From: Propionibacteriaceae bacterium
GTDB lineage: Bacteria > Actinomycetota > Actinomycetes > Propionibacteriales > Propionibacteriaceae
NCBI GenBank assembly: GCA_030538175.1
Contig: JAUNUL010000144.1
Coordinates: 1 to 7,203 of the forward strand
Direction of reading: 5' to 3'
Length of the DNA: 7,203 bases
The notes below the pieces were generated by a model that was given only the letters and a program-made list of their open reading frames with translations, had not been told where the DNA came from and searched no databases. A program made the position numbers and the translations under genes. How positions within the stretch are numbered: position 1 is the stretch's first letter; the number at the start of each line of letters is the position of its first letter. Shown here piece after piece: positions 5,045 through 7,203 of the stretch.

Positions 5045-5410
5045 GTGCTGCCCAGGGCCTCCCGGATGCGATCGGCGTCGGAGTTTCGGCGCACGATCCG
5101 TTCCGGTGTGCGCGCCGGGCGGTCATCCGTGGTGGTGAGTGCTTATCGAGCCGATCCGCAGGCTGATGGCGTGCGGGTCGGTTTCGTCGTGTCCAAAGCC
5201 GTCGGCAATGCCGTCACCCGCAACCGGGTGAAGCGTCGGCTCCGGCATCTGTGCCGCCCGTTGGTGGAGCCTACGCCGCAGGGCACGTGGGTCGTCGTCC
5301 GCGCGTTGCCACCCGCCGCTGACGCGGGACCGGAACTGGCCGACGATCTGGCCGGAGCGTGGCGTACGTGCCTGAAGCGACTCGCCCAGCGGACCGGAGT
5401 CACGGCATGA
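5045..5410 (+). CDS. rnpA: ribonuclease P protein component
   Basis: Protein cofactor of RNase P, which helps the catalytic RNA cut the 5' leader from pre-tRNAs. The product is 121 aa, a typical length. Start GTG 5045-5047 gives [16 protein letters not shown], matching the family's usual beginning (LP..NR.R...F). ATG at 5066-5068 is a shorter alternative, and neither has a strong ribosome-binding site. The conserved RNR region [16 protein letters not shown] lies at residues 54-69, preceded by [10 protein letters not shown]. The reading frame stays open far upstream through rpmH, but that extension has no RnpA character. The stop TGA overlaps the yidD ATG in ATGA, which implies translational coupling. 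Confidence 0.95.
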   Translation: MLPRASRMRSASEFRRTIRSGVRAGRSSVVVSAYRADPQADGVRVGFVVSKAVGNAVTRNRVKRRLRHLCRPLVEPTPQGTWVVVRALPPAADAGPELADDLAGAWRTCLKRLAQRTGVTA

Positions 5411-5823
5411 AGTGGCTGCTGATCGGTTTCATCCGCGCCTGGCGGGCAGTGATCAGCCCGATCTATGGCAACGTCTGCAAGTACTACCCGAGCTGCTCGG
5501 CGTACGGTCTGGAATCGGTCCAGGTGCACGGCGCGCTGCGCGGCTCCTGGTTGACCGTGAGCCGGATCGCGCGCTGCCATCCCTGGTCAAAGGGGGGGTA
5601 CGACCCCGTTCCCGGCACCCCTGCCGCCGCGGAGTGGGAGCGAGAGCAACGCGAGCGCGTGGTCGAGGAACCCCCGAAAGACCCTGAGCACGGTGATTCG
5701 GGCTGCGGACACGATCACACTGGAACCACCCACGTCGCTGCCAACAGCGCCGCACCAAAGGACACTCCCGTGGAGCGCGGCTCTGCGGCGAACCTGTCCG
5801 CTGATTCCCAAGGAAAGAATTGA
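5407..5823 (+). CDS. yidD: membrane protein insertion efficiency factor YidD
   Basis: Small membrane-associated protein that assists YidC/Sec insertion of inner-membrane proteins. The product is 138 aa. The N-terminal 80 residues are the conserved YidD core: an amphipathic start [18 protein letters not shown], then [11 protein letters not shown] (24-34) and [14 protein letters not shown] (56-69), with cysteines 24, 30 and 57 intact. Residues 80-138 are an extra, charged, probably disordered tail containing [10 protein letters not shown] (100-109). Many YidD proteins are only about 70-110 aa, so the tail is longer than usual. ATG 5407 overlaps the rnpA stop, and the TGA stop shares its last base with the yidC ATG. 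I rejected an upstream in-frame ATG at 5359 because it lies inside rnpA and precedes the conserved start. Confidence 0.94.
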   Translation: MKWLLIGFIRAWRAVISPIYGNVCKYYPSCSAYGLESVQVHGALRGSWLTVSRIARCHPWSKGGYDPVPGTPAAAEWEREQRERVVEEPPKDPEHGDSGCGHDHTGTTHVAANSAAPKDTPVERGSAANLSADSQGKN

Positions 5824-6857
5824 TGGAGACATTGGCCCCGTTGCTCGTCCCGATGGCCGGCTTCTGGGACACGATCATGGCGCCGCTGCACTGGGCCGTG
5901 TCCGGCCTGCTCGTGCTCGCGCACAACCTCTTCTCGCCGCTTTTCGGCCCTGACTCCGGTCTCACCTGGACGCTGTCGATCCTGGTCCTCACGATCGTCA
6001 TCCGGACGCTGCTGATCCCGCTGTTCGTCAAGCAGATCCGTTCGTCGCGGAACATGATGACCCTGCAGCCCAAGGTGCGGGAGCTGCAGAAGAAGTACGC
6101 CCATGACCGGGAGAAGCTCGGTCAGGAAACGATGAAGATGTACAAGGAGGAAGGCGTCAACCCCATGGCGTCCTGCTTCCCGCTGCTGTTGCAGATGCCG
6201 ATCTTCTTCGCTCTTTTCCAGGTGCTGAACGCCGCTGCCCGTGGGCAGGTCAAGGGCGCATTCATGACCCAGGAGCTCGTCGACTCGATGCGGGAGGCGA
6301 CGATTTTCGGCGCTAACCTCGCGGGCACCTTCCTGCCGATGGACTCTTTCGGCGCCAACCAGATCGTGGCGATGATCCTCATCCTCGCGATGGTGGCCAG
6401 CCAGTTCTATGTGCAGCTGCAGCTCAGCGCCAAGAACATGCCGCCGGAGGCCATGACCGGACCGATGGCGCAGCAGCAGAAGATGATGCTGTATCTCTTC
6501 CCGGTCATCTTCGGCATCGGCGGCGTCGCGTTCCCGATCGGCCTGCTGATCTATTGGACCGCGTCGAACCTGTGGTCGATGGGCCAGCAGTTCTATGTGA
6601 TCCGTCAGTCCCCGACGCCGGGGACGCCGGCGTACGCGGCCTGGGAAGCCCGCATGCGCATGAAGGGCTATGACCCGGCCACGATCAAGCCGGGGCAGAA
6701 GCGGGTCAAGATCGCTGACACCCCCCTCGTGGAAAGCTCGGGCACGACCTCATCGGGGACCACGACGGATGTGGTTTCCGATCCCGTGAAGATCGAACGG
6801 CAGCGGGTGCAGCGACAGCAGCCGCGTCGCCAGCCGCGGTCCAACCGCAAGAAATAG
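5823..6857 (+). CDS. yidC: membrane protein insertase YidC/Oxa1
   Basis: Inserts proteins into the cytoplasmic membrane, alone or with SecYEG. The product is 344 aa of the Gram-positive type, without the large periplasmic domain of E. coli YidC. A first hydrophobic segment lies near residues 24-41. The TM helix LSILVLTIVIRTLLIPLF (51-68) carries Arg61, the conserved charged residue of the insertase groove. The cytoplasmic hairpin follows (70-110, PKVRELQKKYAHDREKLGQE), then TM segments near 118-137 (FPLLLQMPIFFALFQVL), 180-197 and 222-248 (LFPVIF...LLIYWTASNLW). The C-terminal tail (300-344) is Ser/Thr-rich and then strongly basic, typical for ribosome contact. The start is ATG 5823; an in-frame TTG sits one codon upstream. 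AAGGA at 5810-5814 is well placed. Confidence 0.97.
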   Translation: METLAPLLVPMAGFWDTIMAPLHWAVSGLLVLAHNLFSPLFGPDSGLTWTLSILVLTIVIRTLLIPLFVKQIRSSRNMMTLQPKVRELQKKYAHDREKLGQETMKMYKEEGVNPMASCFPLLLQMPIFFALFQVLNAAARGQVKGAFMTQELVDSMREATIFGANLAGTFLPMDSFGANQIVAMILILAMVASQFYVQLQLSAKNMPPEAMTGPMAQQQKMMLYLFPVIFGIGGVAFPIGLLIYWTASNLWSMGQQFYVIRQSPTPGTPAYAAWEARMRMKGYDPATIKPGQKRVKIADTPLVESSGTTSSGTTTDVVSDPVKIERQRVQRQQPRRQPRSNRKK

Positions 6858-6868
6858 TTTTCAACACC

Positions 6869-6899
6869 GGGCGCCTGTTGTCCTTTTCAGCAGGCGCCC
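6869..6899 (+). terminator. strong hairpin between yidC and jag
   Basis: GGGCGCCTGTTG (6869-6880) pairs with CAGCAGGCGCCC (6888-6899) in a 12-bp stem with one G-U pair and a 7-base loop TCCTTTT. It begins 11 bases after the yidC stop. No T-run follows, so it may be a partial terminator, a processing site or an mRNA 3'-end stabiliser lowering jag expression relative to yidC. Confidence 0.6.
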
Positions 6900-6926
6900 A
6901 CCCATCCCCGGCCGACCCATGGCCAC

Positions 6927-6944
6927 CCGTGGTCACCACCACGG
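6927..6944 (+). promoter_or_regulatory. second hairpin in the yidC-jag gap
   Basis: CCGTGGT (6927-6933) and ACCACGG (6938-6944) form a perfect 7-bp stem with a CACC loop. It ends 10 bases before the AAGGAG ribosome-binding site of the next gene. It may shape the 5' end of the jag coding segment; its function is unknown. Confidence 0.35.
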
Positions 6945-6967
6945 TTTCCCGGAGAAGGAGATCCGAG

Positions 6968-7203
6968 TTGAGCGATTCTGCGACACCCCCGGTCGATTCC
7001 GATATCGACACCGCCGAAGTCGATTCCACTGCTATCGACAGTGCTGTCGATGCCACGGTGAATGACACCGCGGCCGAGGCGACGACGGACGAGCCCACTA
7101 CGACTGGCGCTGACGACGCTGCCGATCGCGACGTCGATGATGATGACGACACTGAGGCAGCCGACGATGACGCGTCGGATGACGACGGCGACGCGTCCGA
7201 TGA
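6968..7203 (+). CDS. probable Jag/KhpB RNA-binding protein, acidic N-terminus only (partial)
   Basis: An open frame runs from TTG 6968-6970 to the window's right edge (78 full codons, no stop). AAGGAG at 6955-6960, 7 bases upstream, is the best ribosome-binding site in the window and decides the start. The visible protein, beginning MSDSATPPVDSDIDTAE, is extremely Asp/Glu/Ala/Thr-rich (for example DVDDDDDTEAADDDASDDD) and has no fold of its own. The gene after yidC in actinobacteria is normally jag (R3H/KH single-stranded nucleic-acid binding; KhpB), and its actinobacterial forms often begin with such an acidic tail. The KH and R3H domains would lie beyond the window, so identity rests on position and composition. 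Confidence 0.75.
   Translation, partial: MSDSATPPVDSDIDTAEVDSTAIDSAVDATVNDTAAEATTDEPTTTGADDAADRDVDDDDDTEAADDDASDDDGDASD

Noticed and set aside
5453..6073. 206-codon minus-strand frame opposite yidD/yidC
   Set aside because: It is antisense to two well-supported genes and its product is Arg/Ser-rich without motifs.
6706..7152. 148-codon minus-strand frame opposite the yidC end and the acidic gene
   Set aside because: The Ser/Val/Ala-rich product simply mirrors the Asp-rich GAC/GAT repeats of the sense strand, which has the strong ribosome-binding site.
1..7203. CRISPR arrays, insertion sequences, tRNA or rRNA genes, phage genes
   Set aside because: I saw no regularly spaced repeats, transposase or integrase motifs, cloverleaf sequences or rRNA signatures. 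The window is a conserved core locus.

Overview
The window is a chromosomal replication-origin neighbourhood from a GC-rich actinomycete (Actinomycetota). The supports are the gene set and its order, the MKIRLERDVL-type start of the sliding clamp, the 45-residue ribosomal protein L34 with the actinobacterial [14 protein letters not shown] core, and a perfect actinobacterial DnaA box (TTGTCCACA). Propionibacteriales is my best guess at order level, from the general look of the proteins. It is an inference, not a proof. Non-ATG starts dominate: dnaN, dnaA, rpmH and rnpA look like GTG starts, jag a TTG start, and the left-hand hypothetical gene a GTG start.

Layout, left to right. Positions 1-58 hold a GC hairpin after the first gene. 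Positions 59-580 (-) encode an uncharacterised 173-residue protein with a C-terminal zinc ribbon. Positions 642-1805 (-) are dnaN (beta clamp). Positions 1806-2330 are a 525-base non-coding stretch with DnaA boxes, an AT-rich patch and a 14-bp perfect palindrome, and this is the best oriC candidate. Positions 2331-2939 (+) encode a TetR-family regulator. A 47-base convergent gap with hairpins follows, then dnaA at 2987-4486 (-). Positions 4487-4886 are a 400-base divergent region with a second DnaA-box cluster next to dnaA and a good promoter for the rightward operon. That operon is rpmH (4887-5024), rnpA (5045-5410), yidD (5407-5823), yidC (5823-6857) and the 5' end of a probable jag/khpB (from 6968), which runs off the window.

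How the genes work together: DnaA opens oriC and DnaN is the processivity clamp for the replisome. The rightward operon makes ribosomal protein L34, the RNase P protein subunit, and the YidD/YidC membrane-insertion pair, followed by an RNA-binding Jag-type protein. If oriC lies at about 1944-2218, every gene except dnaA is transcribed away from it, in the direction of fork movement.

Most of this is ordinary, highly conserved content and I see no new multi-gene system. The parts that depart from the usual arrangement are: a TetR gene between dnaA and the presumed origin; the zinc-ribbon gene where recF often follows dnaN; DnaA boxes on both sides of dnaA plus the intruding regulator; a Pro-to-Leu change in the conserved C-terminus of the clamp; a stem that could mask the ribosome-binding site after dnaN; and a 12-bp direct repeat bracketing the rpmH promoter.
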